39,395 nt of DNA from a virus, in IMG/VR virus record IMGVR_UViG_3300031379_000011, positions 1 through 39,395 of that record; one strand, written 5' to 3'. The position numbers were made by a program, and so were the translations under genes. Numbering within the stretch: position 1 is the stretch's first letter; each line of letters starts with the position of its first letter. Positions 6,292 to 12,192 of this stretch are shown here, one piece after another. The notes beneath the pieces were generated by a model. The model was not told the origin of the DNA and ran no database searches. It worked only from the letters and a program-made list of their open reading frames with translations.

Positions 6292-8828
6292 ATTATTTCA
6301 TCATTCAAATTTTCAAAATTTATAGGAGACTTAAAGTTGCACTCATAAAAACCATCACACGACCACACTACTGCTTTATTAACTATTTCATAAAATTTAC
6401 TATCTTTAAATTTAAAAGCACTATCAATTTTAAATATGAACTTTTTATTATACCCAAGTGTTACTTTGTTCCAACATTCAAATGTATTTGCCCGTTTTAA
6501 TTCTTCTAATAAAGGAGTTATTGATTTCCAACCAGTTTTAGCCTTTTTTAATTCTTTATCATAAATATCAATGTCAATAATAATAAATTTATCATTATTA
6601 TTATAAAAAGTCAAACTCTTACTCTCAGTAGATTCTAACACTTGAGTCAAATTATATTGGATTAATGATTTTATCATTGTTTGTTTATTATTTTTATTAT
6701 AAAACATACATTCTTTTTTCAAATCTCCTCTAAATCCAGCTAAACCAATTGTGGGGGATAATAATTTCGTAAATTTTCGTCTCATAGTCCTTTTTAGTTT
6801 TATATTTTCTTCAGAATCTTTTAGTAATTGTACTTCAAAGAAATTTATAGTTTCTTTTTTTTCAAGTTCAAAATCTAAAATCCTATCTTTTATAATTTTT
6901 GCATATTTATTATATATTTCTAATTCAGCTAAATTCTTATCTGTAGTGAAATAAAAAGGTTCATTATTTAAACCCAAAATCGTAGGTTTGACCGTATTTT
7001 TAATTATTACATCCCCCATAGATTTACTTGTAAGATAATATGCTTTTTCCTCTATTTCAAACCACTTAGGGTTAAAATATATTGGAAGAATTTCAACACT
7101 TTTATTATTTAATAATCTTAATGCATTATGAATATTCACCGCTAATTTTTCATTTTTGTTTATCCATTGCTTAATCTTAAGATTGTAACAACCTTTAGTT
7201 TTCATCTTACCATTTTGCCATTTAATGTAGTTATTTACATCTTTTTGAATTATCTTATCTATTTTTTCTATACCAACTTTAAAATACCCATCATCTTCAA
7301 TATTAATTTCCTGCTCTGGTACAATCAACCCATCGGTATTTCCATTATAAATTTGATCCACTTTTTCAGATAAATTTATTAATAAAGATTGCCCTTTAAG
7401 GCAGATGAATCTTCCTAAAGGTTTACAAGAAATTGGAAGATTGAAATTAGAGTTTATTAACCCATAAGCAGAATTTAATATGATCTTAAATCCATACTTT
7501 AAATCCTCCAATATCTTAATATCTTCGATATTTCGTTCCCATTTTAATTTTTGTTTAATATTAGTATTTCTTTCTATGTAGATTTGTTCATACAAATCTA
7601 CATCTAAAATATTTTTAAATAATTCAGCATATTGAAGTATAACCGATGGATATTGACTTTCATAATCTAAGTGTAGTAAATTTTCAACACGGAAATTTTC
7701 TTTAGCTCCATGAAGACCCCCAAGTCCAAATTTACATTTGCAACCTTTCAATTCAATTTCATCAAAACTGTTAACTTGAATATCAATATCAATATTATAA
7801 TCATCATCTATATAATCACGATTATTATAATCGCAATATACCTTTTTTAATTCTGCATCACTTTTAATATGTTGATTGTCATTACAAAACTTTACAAAAT
7901 TATTGAATTTTACATTATCTGTTTTTATAAGATTTGTATAATCAATATCAATATTTTTATCAGGATTTTCTATACTCAGAATCGATACAATTAAATCTGT
8001 ATTATTTTCACTATAAATTACTCTATTTTTTAATTCAACCTTCCTAAGACTATTAACGGCTTTTACAGCTAACCATTTTTCTTTAATTTTAGGTATTATA
8101 TTTTTATCAAAAAATCTATATAAAAAATCTACATCATTCTTAGAATATTCTATCCATTTATTATATAAATTATCTTCTTTAATTTTTTCAATATTTTTAT
8201 ATACCGAAAAGTCAATCTTGATGTTGTACCCTTCTTCCACTAATTGCAGTGACTTTAAGGAAATAGAAGGTATGAGTCTTCTATCATTCCTAATCGTGTA
8301 ATAATACATAATTTTAGGAATTGAATTAAACATCATATTTTTAAAAACTTTAGATTTTCCTAACATTTTACTGAATTTATCTAATAATTCTAAAGTGGGG
8401 GGATTATTAGAATAATGTAATTTGCATTTTTCAATAGCTAAATCAAAATCTTTCAAATCATCTTTAAAATAACATTCGACCCAGAAAAAACTATTTAACC
8501 TAAAATAATCTAATCCTTGCATAATTAGATTATTTAGTTCTCTCATTTTTAAACATAAATTTGCTTCATTATTTTCTACGAGTTTACATAAAAAATTAAT
8601 CATTACTGCATCATAATCAATGCTGTAAAAATACATAGGTCTTGTTATTTTACATAATACCTCACTATAAAATTTATAAAAATCTGAATCTTCATAACAT
8701 TCTACAATATAAGTTTTTGACATAGCTTCATTTCTATACTGAAATGACCAATAATCATATAAGCATTCCGTATCAATTATTAAAAATTTAGGATCAAAAA
8801 CTTCTAAATTTATTAATTCATTTAACAT
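6273..8828 (-). CDS. Family B DNA polymerase, 851 aa
   Basis: Exonuclease motifs: Exo I DTE (19-21) and a likely Exo III YSKND ahead of VDFLYRFF. Polymerase motif A is LDYESQYPSVI (about 383-393), with SQYPS in place of the usual SLYPS. Motif B is KIILNSAYG (about 450-458). Motif C is NTDG (about 495-498) instead of DTDS; the second, catalytic Asp is kept. It copies the phage genome and proofreads. Start ATG at 8828 with AAAGGG, and its own promoter at 8852-8880. The 350 residues after motif C are unassigned. No terminal-protein signature is obvious, so protein priming cannot be claimed. Confidence 0.9.
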   Translation of the reverse strand: MLNELINLEVFDPKFLIIDTECLYDYWSFQYRNEAMSKTYIVECYEDSDFYKFYSEVLCKITRPMYFYSIDYDAVMINFLCKLVENNEANLCLKMRELNNLIMQGLDYFRLNSFFWVECYFKDDLKDFDLAIEKCKLHYSNNPPTLELLDKFSKMLGKSKVFKNMMFNSIPKIMYYYTIRNDRRLIPSISLKSLQLVEEGYNIKIDFSVYKNIEKIKEDNLYNKWIEYSKNDVDFLYRFFDKNIIPKIKEKWLAVKAVNSLRKVELKNRVIYSENNTDLIVSILSIENPDKNIDIDYTNLIKTDNVKFNNFVKFCNDNQHIKSDAELKKVYCDYNNRDYIDDDYNIDIDIQVNSFDEIELKGCKCKFGLGGLHGAKENFRVENLLHLDYESQYPSVILQYAELFKNILDVDLYEQIYIERNTNIKQKLKWERNIEDIKILEDLKYGFKIILNSAYGLINSNFNLPISCKPLGRFICLKGQSLLINLSEKVDQIYNGNTDGLIVPEQEINIEDDGYFKVGIEKIDKIIQKDVNNYIKWQNGKMKTKGCYNLKIKQWINKNEKLAVNIHNALRLLNNKSVEILPIYFNPKWFEIEEKAYYLTSKSMGDVIIKNTVKPTILGLNNEPFYFTTDKNLAELEIYNKYAKIIKDRILDFELEKKETINFFEVQLLKDSEENIKLKRTMRRKFTKLLSPTIGLAGFRGDLKKECMFYNKNNKQTMIKSLIQYNLTQVLESTESKSLTFYNNNDKFIIIDIDIYDKELKKAKTGWKSITPLLEELKRANTFECWNKVTLGYNKKFIFKIDSAFKFKDSKFYEIVNKAVVWSCDGFYECNFKSPINFENLNDEIIKKYLV

Positions 8829-8851
8829 TATATCATCGCCCTTTCTATAAA

Positions 8852-8880
8852 ACTATAACACGGTAATTCTACCGTGTAAA
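8852..8880 (-). promoter_or_regulatory. DNA polymerase promoter with variant operator
   Basis: Minus strand: TTTACA (8880-8875), 17 bases, TATAGT (8857-8852). The palindrome ACACGGTAGAATTACCGTGT occupies the spacer. Arms are ACACGGTA instead of ACATGTTA, but centre, length and position match the operators at 1784, 6225 and 10101, suggesting a variant site of the same or a related regulator. Confidence 0.8.
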
Positions 8881-8955
8881 TTTACATTTTATTATAAAAT
8901 TTTTATTTAAAACTCTTAATTGTGTTAGCATTATTGCCAATTTTTCAAAATTCAT
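8869..8955 (-). CDS. Possible 28-aa microprotein
   Basis: ATG at 8955 with an AGAGGTGG site, reading MNFEKLAIMLTQLRVLNKNF and ending at TAG 8869, inside the polymerase promoter. The good ribosome site and position directly after the 8966-9274 gene support it. The length and the overlap with the promoter argue for caution. Confidence 0.4.
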   Translation of the reverse strand: MNFEKLAIMLTQLRVLNKNFIIKCKFTR

Positions 8956-8965
8956 TTGCCACCTC

Positions 8966-9274
8966 TTATAATATTTTTTGGAAGGTTATTCTTACATCAT
9001 GTGGGTTTACTACTCTTACCCTATTAATATAAATATGTATTCCTAATTGATAAATACAAACTTTTTCATTTTCTGCTAAAACTTTTTTTGGTGAATTTTC
9101 AAATCTTTCAATTTCTTCTTTACTTAAAGTCCTTTGGTTATTTTCTTCAATATTTCTCTCAATTGTAGATACTTCAAATCTATTCAATGCTCTACTCCAA
9201 TTTACTAATAAACCTAATTTTTCCTCAATATCCATTAACCTGCTTGTTGTTATTGTTGATCCATAATATGCCAT
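8966..9274 (-). CDS. Hypothetical protein, 102 aa
   Basis: The frame is open to 9316, but the true start is ATG at 9274 (MAYYGSTITTSRLMDIEEK) after CAAAGGAGAGATTGCAA; the extra codons translate promoter and leader. Mostly helical N-terminus and a beta-rich C-terminus (VCIYQLGIHIYINRVRVV). No family recognised. It has its own operator-type promoter, so it is an early gene under the same control as replication. Confidence 0.7.
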   Translation of the reverse strand: MAYYGSTITTSRLMDIEEKLGLLVNWSRALNRFEVSTIERNIEENNQRTLSKEEIERFENSPKKVLAENEKVCIYQLGIHIYINRVRVVNPHDVRITFQKIL

Positions 9275-9306
9275 TTGCAATCTCTCCTTTGTTATTTGAT
9301 AATATA

Positions 9307-9335
9307 ATTGTACCATGGTACAATTACCATGTCAA
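9307..9335 (-). promoter_or_regulatory. Promoter with TGGTA-type operator
   Basis: Minus strand: TTGACA (9335-9330), 17 bases, TACAAT (9312-9307). The near-palindrome ACATGGTAATTGTACCATGG fills the spacer, with TGGTA/TACCA arms. It drives the 8966-9274 gene, whose leader nearly duplicates the SSB leader. Confidence 0.8.
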
Positions 9336-9358
9336 TTACAATATTGTTACAAAATAAG

Positions 9359-9386
9359 AAAAAGAATGAGATTACTCATTCTTTTT
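9359..9386 (-). terminator. Terminator after the 75-aa gene
   Basis: Stem AAAAAGAATGAG / CTCATTCTTTTT with a four-base loop. On the minus strand it directly follows the gene ending at 9376 and overlaps its 3' end. It separates that unit from the promoter at 9307-9335. Confidence 0.8.
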
Positions 9387-9603
9387 TTACGAATCTTCTA
9401 TATGTTTCATATATGTTAATTGTTTCAAACTCTTCTTCAGATATAAGATTTTTTAACCTCATTTTTTTAAGTTCATGTTTACTGATATTAGATTTTACCT
9501 TAATTTTACCACTATCGCATATTCTCCAAATCGAATAGCCTTCTTTATGTAATTTTGATTCTAATTCACCGAGCTTATTACCTGACACTAATACATTAAT
9601 CAC
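9376..9603 (-). CDS. Hypothetical protein, 75 aa
   Basis: GTG start at 9603 with AAAGGAGATG nine bases upstream (MINVLVSGNKLGELESK). Alpha/beta, charged, with VKSNISKHELKKMRLKNLIS in the middle, which could be a small nucleic-acid-binding helix pair. It is the last gene of the unit starting at 10063. No family recognised. Confidence 0.65.
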   Translation of the reverse strand: MINVLVSGNKLGELESKLHKEGYSIWRICDSGKIKVKSNISKHELKKMRLKNLISEEEFETINIYETYRRFVKKE

Positions 9604-9605
9604 TA

Positions 9606-9815
9606 TTAATCATCTCCTTTATACCAATTATAAATGTAATCCCCGATAGTATATGTTGTTGATTGTTCCTGTAAATGCTTCTTAATTTCAGCATTCATCT
9701 TTTTTATTTCTTTATCTGTAAAAATTAAAGTGTTACTAAATTTTCTTATCCTAACTTTAGGCACAAATAAGAAATCTTTTATTTTATTTATTACCTTTCT
9801 TATCATTTTTATCAT
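9606..9815 (-). CDS. Hypothetical basic protein, 69 aa
   Basis: The frame starts at ATG 9815 inside the end of the 44-aa zinc gene (32-base overlap); a second ATG at 9806 is equally possible, and neither has a strong ribosome site. The first 27 residues are basic and amphipathic (IRKVINKIKDFLFVPKVRIR), the rest acidic. The stop lies just before the GTG of the 75-aa gene, consistent with coupled translation. Function unknown. Confidence 0.55.
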   Translation of the reverse strand: MIKMIRKVINKIKDFLFVPKVRIRKFSNTLIFTDKEIKKMNAEIKKHLQEQSTTYTIGDYIYNWYKGDD

Positions 9816-9918
9816 TTTTTACAGCTTCTTTCATTTTTTCTTTTACTTTTTCAATACAGTCTTTACAATATAATTCAGTTTCAATAATTTCTCTTCCACA
9901 TTCATAACATTTTGCCAT
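9784..9918 (-). CDS. Zinc-knuckle microprotein, 44 aa
   Basis: ATG at 9918 after TAGGAGGGATTTT. N-terminus MAKCYECGREI has CxxC at 4-7, and YCKDC gives a second CxxC at 18-21; together they form one compact zinc site. The tail is a Lys-rich helix (EKVKEKMKEAVKNDKND). It begins ten bases after the 44-aa gene upstream. Similar in plan to the 49- and 61-aa proteins at 38.5-39.1 kb: Cys module plus Lys/Asp tail. Confidence 0.65.
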   Translation of the reverse strand: MAKCYECGREIIETELYCKDCIEKVKEKMKEAVKNDKNDKKGNK

Positions 9919-9928
9919 AAAATCCCTC

Positions 9929-10063
9929 CTACATAATGCAATTAAACCACTTCCATAAATAATTTATAATTTCTACCTGTGATTTATCTGTCTTTTTCCT
10001 AATGCTGTGATAATGTTTATGTAAAAATTCACTCCAATAATACAATTTACCAACATTAGACAT
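9929..10063 (-). CDS. Small basic protein, 44 aa
   Basis: ATG at 10063 with AAAGGAGCAATTAAA upstream, TAG at 9929. Sequence starts MSNVGKLYYWSEFLHKHYHS and ends YLWKWFNCIM. Basic and aromatic-rich, with no known domain. It is the first gene of the leftward unit of the divergent control region, so its expression is tied to the operator at 10101-10120. Confidence 0.6.
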   Translation of the reverse strand: MSNVGKLYYWSEFLHKHYHSIRKKTDKSQVEIINYLWKWFNCIM

Positions 10064-10094
10064 TTTAATTGCTCCTTTCTTTATTGTTTTCTTA

Positions 10095-10123
10095 ATTGTA
10101 ACATGTTAATTGTAACATGTCAA
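10095..10123 (-). promoter_or_regulatory. Leftward promoter of the divergent control region
   Basis: Minus strand: TTGACA (10123-10118), 17 bases, TACAAT (10100-10095). Operator ACATGTTACAATTAACATGT fills the spacer. Only 16 bases separate its -35 from that of the rightward promoter, so both could respond to one bound regulator. Confidence 0.85.
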
Positions 10124-10139
10124 ATTACAATTTATTAAA

Positions 10140-10168
10140 TTGTAATGTTAAATATAACATGTTATAAT
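10140..10168 (+). promoter_or_regulatory. Rightward promoter of the divergent control region
   Basis: Plus strand: TTGTAA (10140-10145), 17 bases, TATAAT (10163-10168). The spacer TGTTAAATATAACATGT contains a TGTTA/TAACA palindrome of the same family. It drives the only plus-strand gene in the early region (10198-10371). Confidence 0.8.
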
Positions 10169-10197
10169 TAATTAAATTAAAGAAGGGATGAATCACA

Positions 10198-10371
10198 ATG
10201 GATATAGAAAAGAAGTTTAGATATAAATTTAAAAGAAGCAGCTTACAATTTCCCAAGGAATTTATTGAATTCCTTAATGAGCAAATTAAAGACGGACAAC
10301 CTAAAAATCATTTTATAATGGATAAGTGTGGATTCAAAAATTATAAAGACATGGGGGAAAGATTTAAATAA
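10198..10371 (+). CDS. Small protein, 57 aa, divergently transcribed; candidate autoregulator
   Basis: ATG at 10198 with AGAAGGGATG upstream, TAA at 10369-10371. Sequence begins MDIEKKFRYKFKRSSLQFPK. The stretch RSSLQFPKEFIEFLNEQ resembles the strand plus first helix of ribbon-helix-helix DNA-binding proteins (R-x-S-L-x-x-P-K-E-x-x-E-x-L). The second helix and its Gly turn are not convincing. Position is the better argument: it is divergent, alone, and under an operator of the regulon family. It may encode the repressor of these sites, which is inference. Confidence 0.6.
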   Translation: MDIEKKFRYKFKRSSLQFPKEFIEFLNEQIKDGQPKNHFIMDKCGFKNYKDMGERFK

Positions 10372-10395
10372 AAAAAGGCTTTAAAGCCTTTTTTT
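10370..10395. terminator. Bidirectional terminator
   Basis: Perfect 26-base palindrome AAAAAAAGGCTTT / AAAGCCTTTTTTT between two convergent genes. It serves the plus-strand gene ending at 10371 and the surface-protein gene ending at 10412 on the other strand. Confidence 0.9.
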
Positions 10396-10411
10396 ATTTA
10401 TACCCATTTAT

Positions 10412-11485
10412 TTAGATTATTCTTTTTTTTAAACTTACAAACAACCCTATACCTAAACCAATAAATGCAATGCCTCCAGCGACAAATGGTAACTTACTAC
10501 TTGAAGATTCTCCTGTTTTAGGTAGAACTCTACCGTTAGAATAAGTGTAATATGATTTTTTCGAATCTCCTTTAGCACTAAGTTTTGTATCACTTGTACT
10601 AAGTTCCGTCGCTGTATTCCTTCTAACATATACGTTTACTTTCTCACCGTCTACTTCAATTTCATTAGTTCCCTGGTTTAATGTAAACCCTTTGGACCAT
10701 TTACCATTGTAATAAATTTTAGTATTTCTCAATCCATTTACACAAGATGTAACCATTTTTTGAGTAATTTTACCTCTGAATTCACCCTGCATAATTTGGA
10801 TATTACAATTAGTATTACCTGATACATTTAATACATACTTACCAGTAGTTGTATTAGTGCATTTTGGTGTGCTAGTTGATGTTGCGCCTGGTGTTTCGCT
10901 TGCTGTACTAGTGGCTGTTTCAGATGCTGTACTAGTTGCTGTTTCAGATGCTGTACTAGTTGCTGTTTCAGATGCTGTACTAGTTGCTGTTTCAGTTGCT
11001 GTACTAGTTGCTGTTTCAGATGGTGAAGTGGATGCTTCTACAGTCAATTCTTCTACATTAAATGTAAAAATAAATACTACATTGTTAGCATAGTTAGCAA
11101 TTTTAGTATTTATATCTTCATATTGACTAGTAAGTATTTTCTTTTCAGCATTTACTGTAACTTCATTATAACCTAGCTTATTAAAATCTTGTGGTGAACT
11201 ACCTTCATAAACTATATGCCCATCATATTTACCTACTACTTTACAATTAGCTGTTAAATTAAATGCATCAAATGTATATGAACTACCTTTTGAAATACTT
11301 ACACCATTTACACTTGCAGTTTTTGTCCATGTAATCCCGTTAAGAGCAGTAATATCATCAGAAGTTACATCACTAAATGTAGTTTTATACTTTTTTGTTT
11401 CTGTGCCTGCATTTATATTAAGGCCTACACAAAAAATAGTAATTAAAATTGACATTGCTAAACTTATTGTTATGATTTTTTTCAT
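10412..11485 (-). CDS. LPKTG sortase-anchored cell-surface protein, 357 aa
   Basis: ATG at 11485 after AAAAGGGAG. A Sec signal peptide (MKKIITISLAMSILITIFCV, cleavage near NINAG) is followed by a beta-rich domain to about residue 150. Next comes a Ser/Thr/Glu repeat region with five units of about TASETATS, then a second beta domain. The C-terminus is a full cell-wall sorting signal: LPKTGE, a hydrophobic span (FVAGGIAFIGLGIGLFVSL) and KKR. A host sortase would link it to peptidoglycan. Likely role, by inference: alteration of the host surface during lysogeny, such as adhesion or phage exclusion. Transcribed from a regulon promoter at 11524-11552. Confidence 0.92.
   Translation of the reverse strand: MKKIITISLAMSILITIFCVGLNINAGTETKKYKTTFSDVTSDDITALNGITWTKTASVNGVSISKGSSYTFDAFNLTANCKVVGKYDGHIVYEGSSPQDFNKLGYNEVTVNAEKKILTSQYEDINTKIANYANNVVFIFTFNVEELTVEASTSPSETATSTATETATSTASETATSTASETATSTASETATSTASETPGATSTSTPKCTNTTTGKYVLNVSGNTNCNIQIMQGEFRGKITQKMVTSCVNGLRNTKIYYNGKWSKGFTLNQGTNEIEVDGEKVNVYVRRNTATELSTSDTKLSAKGDSKKSYYTYSNGRVLPKTGESSSSKLPFVAGGIAFIGLGIGLFVSLKKRII
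10901..11020. repeat. Five 24-bp tandem repeats coding a Ser/Thr/Glu stalk
   Basis: Five head-to-tail copies of TGCTGTACTAGTTGCTGTTT plus four bases, at 10901, 10925, 10949, 10973 and 10997. They differ by only two or three bases, so copy number probably varies by slippage. The 24-base period keeps the reading frame (8 residues per unit), so changes lengthen or shorten the stalk of the surface protein. Confidence 0.93.
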
Positions 11486-11515
11486 ATTAATTCTCCCTTT
11501 TCTCTAATATTTATA

Positions 11516-11552
11516 GTATGGTAATAATACCATGCATAATTTATAATGTCAA
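11516..11552 (-). promoter_or_regulatory. Surface-protein promoter, operator centred on the -10
   Basis: Minus strand: TTGACA (11552-11547), 17 bases, TATTAT (11529-11524). The near-palindrome GCATGGTATTATTACCATAC (11535-11516) is centred on the -10. An alternative -10, TATAAA (11515-11510), with a poor -35 (TATGCA) would place the operator in the spacer instead. Confidence 0.7.
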
Positions 11553-11591
11553 GCAAATTATGAATAAATTATGAATTAATTTTATCACAAA

Positions 11592-11623
11592 AAATAAGCT
11601 GAAAAATATTTTTCAGCTTATTT
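11592..11623. terminator. Perfect 32-base palindrome, probable bidirectional terminator
   Basis: AAATAAGCTGAAAAAT / ATTTTTCAGCTTATTT with no loop bases in between. AT-rich flanks on both sides. It insulates the surface-protein promoter from the origin-like gap upstream. Confidence 0.65.
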
Positions 11624-12162
11624 ATAAATGTTAATGTTGAAATATACAATTTTATTTTGATTATTCACATTATATCATATAATTTAGTACATTTTTATGA
11701 AATTTAAGTGCATTTCCATGAAATTTTGGTACATTTTCATGAAATTTAGGTACATTTCTATAAACTTTTAATTATTTAAAATATGGGGGAATTTCATCAT
11801 TTTTGGTTTTCCAGTTATGTAAATATTAGGTTAAAAAAAAAATATTGAAATATTTTCCAATTGACATCCTCCGGTGGAGTAGTTCTCCATATCTCCCCAC
11901 GCAAGTGATACCAATGGTTTCAAGGATTTTTTGGAGAGGAGGAGGACCATTTTTGCATCCTTTGTCTATTTTTTTTTTTTATGTATACATTTGTTTTCTA
12001 TTTGGTAATAATTAGTATCATAATATATACATTTTATTATAAAAATCATTATTATTATTTATTTATAATATATAGTCCTCCATCTCCACTATACACTAAT
12101 ACCAATATGAGGAGATGATTTTAATGTAATCCTCTATACTTCTCCTCTCCGCCCAAAATTGG
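11624..12162. other. Non-coding region, candidate replication origin
   Basis: No credible gene in about 540 bases (the whole gap is 11486-12179). It holds four 21-bp iterons (11687-11769), a TGGGGGA motif (11784), long A/T tracts, and two blocks richer in G and C (about 11866-11950 and 12073-12156). Both blocks have CTCC-rich and GGAG-rich halves around a shared ATACCAAT. In block two, CATCTCC and GGAGATG form a 7-bp inverted repeat. It lies just downstream of the VirE-like replication gene. An origin, a packaging site or both would fit. Confidence 0.55.
11687..11769. repeat. Four iterons, 21-bp period
   Basis: GTACATTTTTATGAAATTTA (11687), GTGCATTTCCATGAAATTTT (11708), GTACATTTTCATGAAATTTA (11729), GTACATTTCTATAAACTTTT (11750). 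Starts are exactly 21 bases apart, two helical turns, so bound proteins would stack on one face. Each contains a TTTCATGAAA-like palindrome. Such arrays are typical of plasmid and phage initiator binding sites. Confidence 0.8.
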
Positions 12163-12192
12163 AAAAAAAAAAAAGACTATTAAAGTCTTTTT
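12163..12192 (-). terminator. Terminator of the VirE-like gene
   Basis: Minus strand: AAAAAGACT, loop of five bases, AGTCTTTTT, then a run of T. The stop codon of the gene (12180) lies within the structure. Confidence 0.9.

Noticed and set aside
10901-11020. CRISPR array
   Set aside because: Repeats are directly contiguous, with no spacers, and they encode a protein stalk.
10857-11093. Plus-strand open frame of Val/Ala/Ser repeats
   Set aside because: It is the complement of the 24-bp repeats of the surface-protein gene; no ribosome site and no independent signal.
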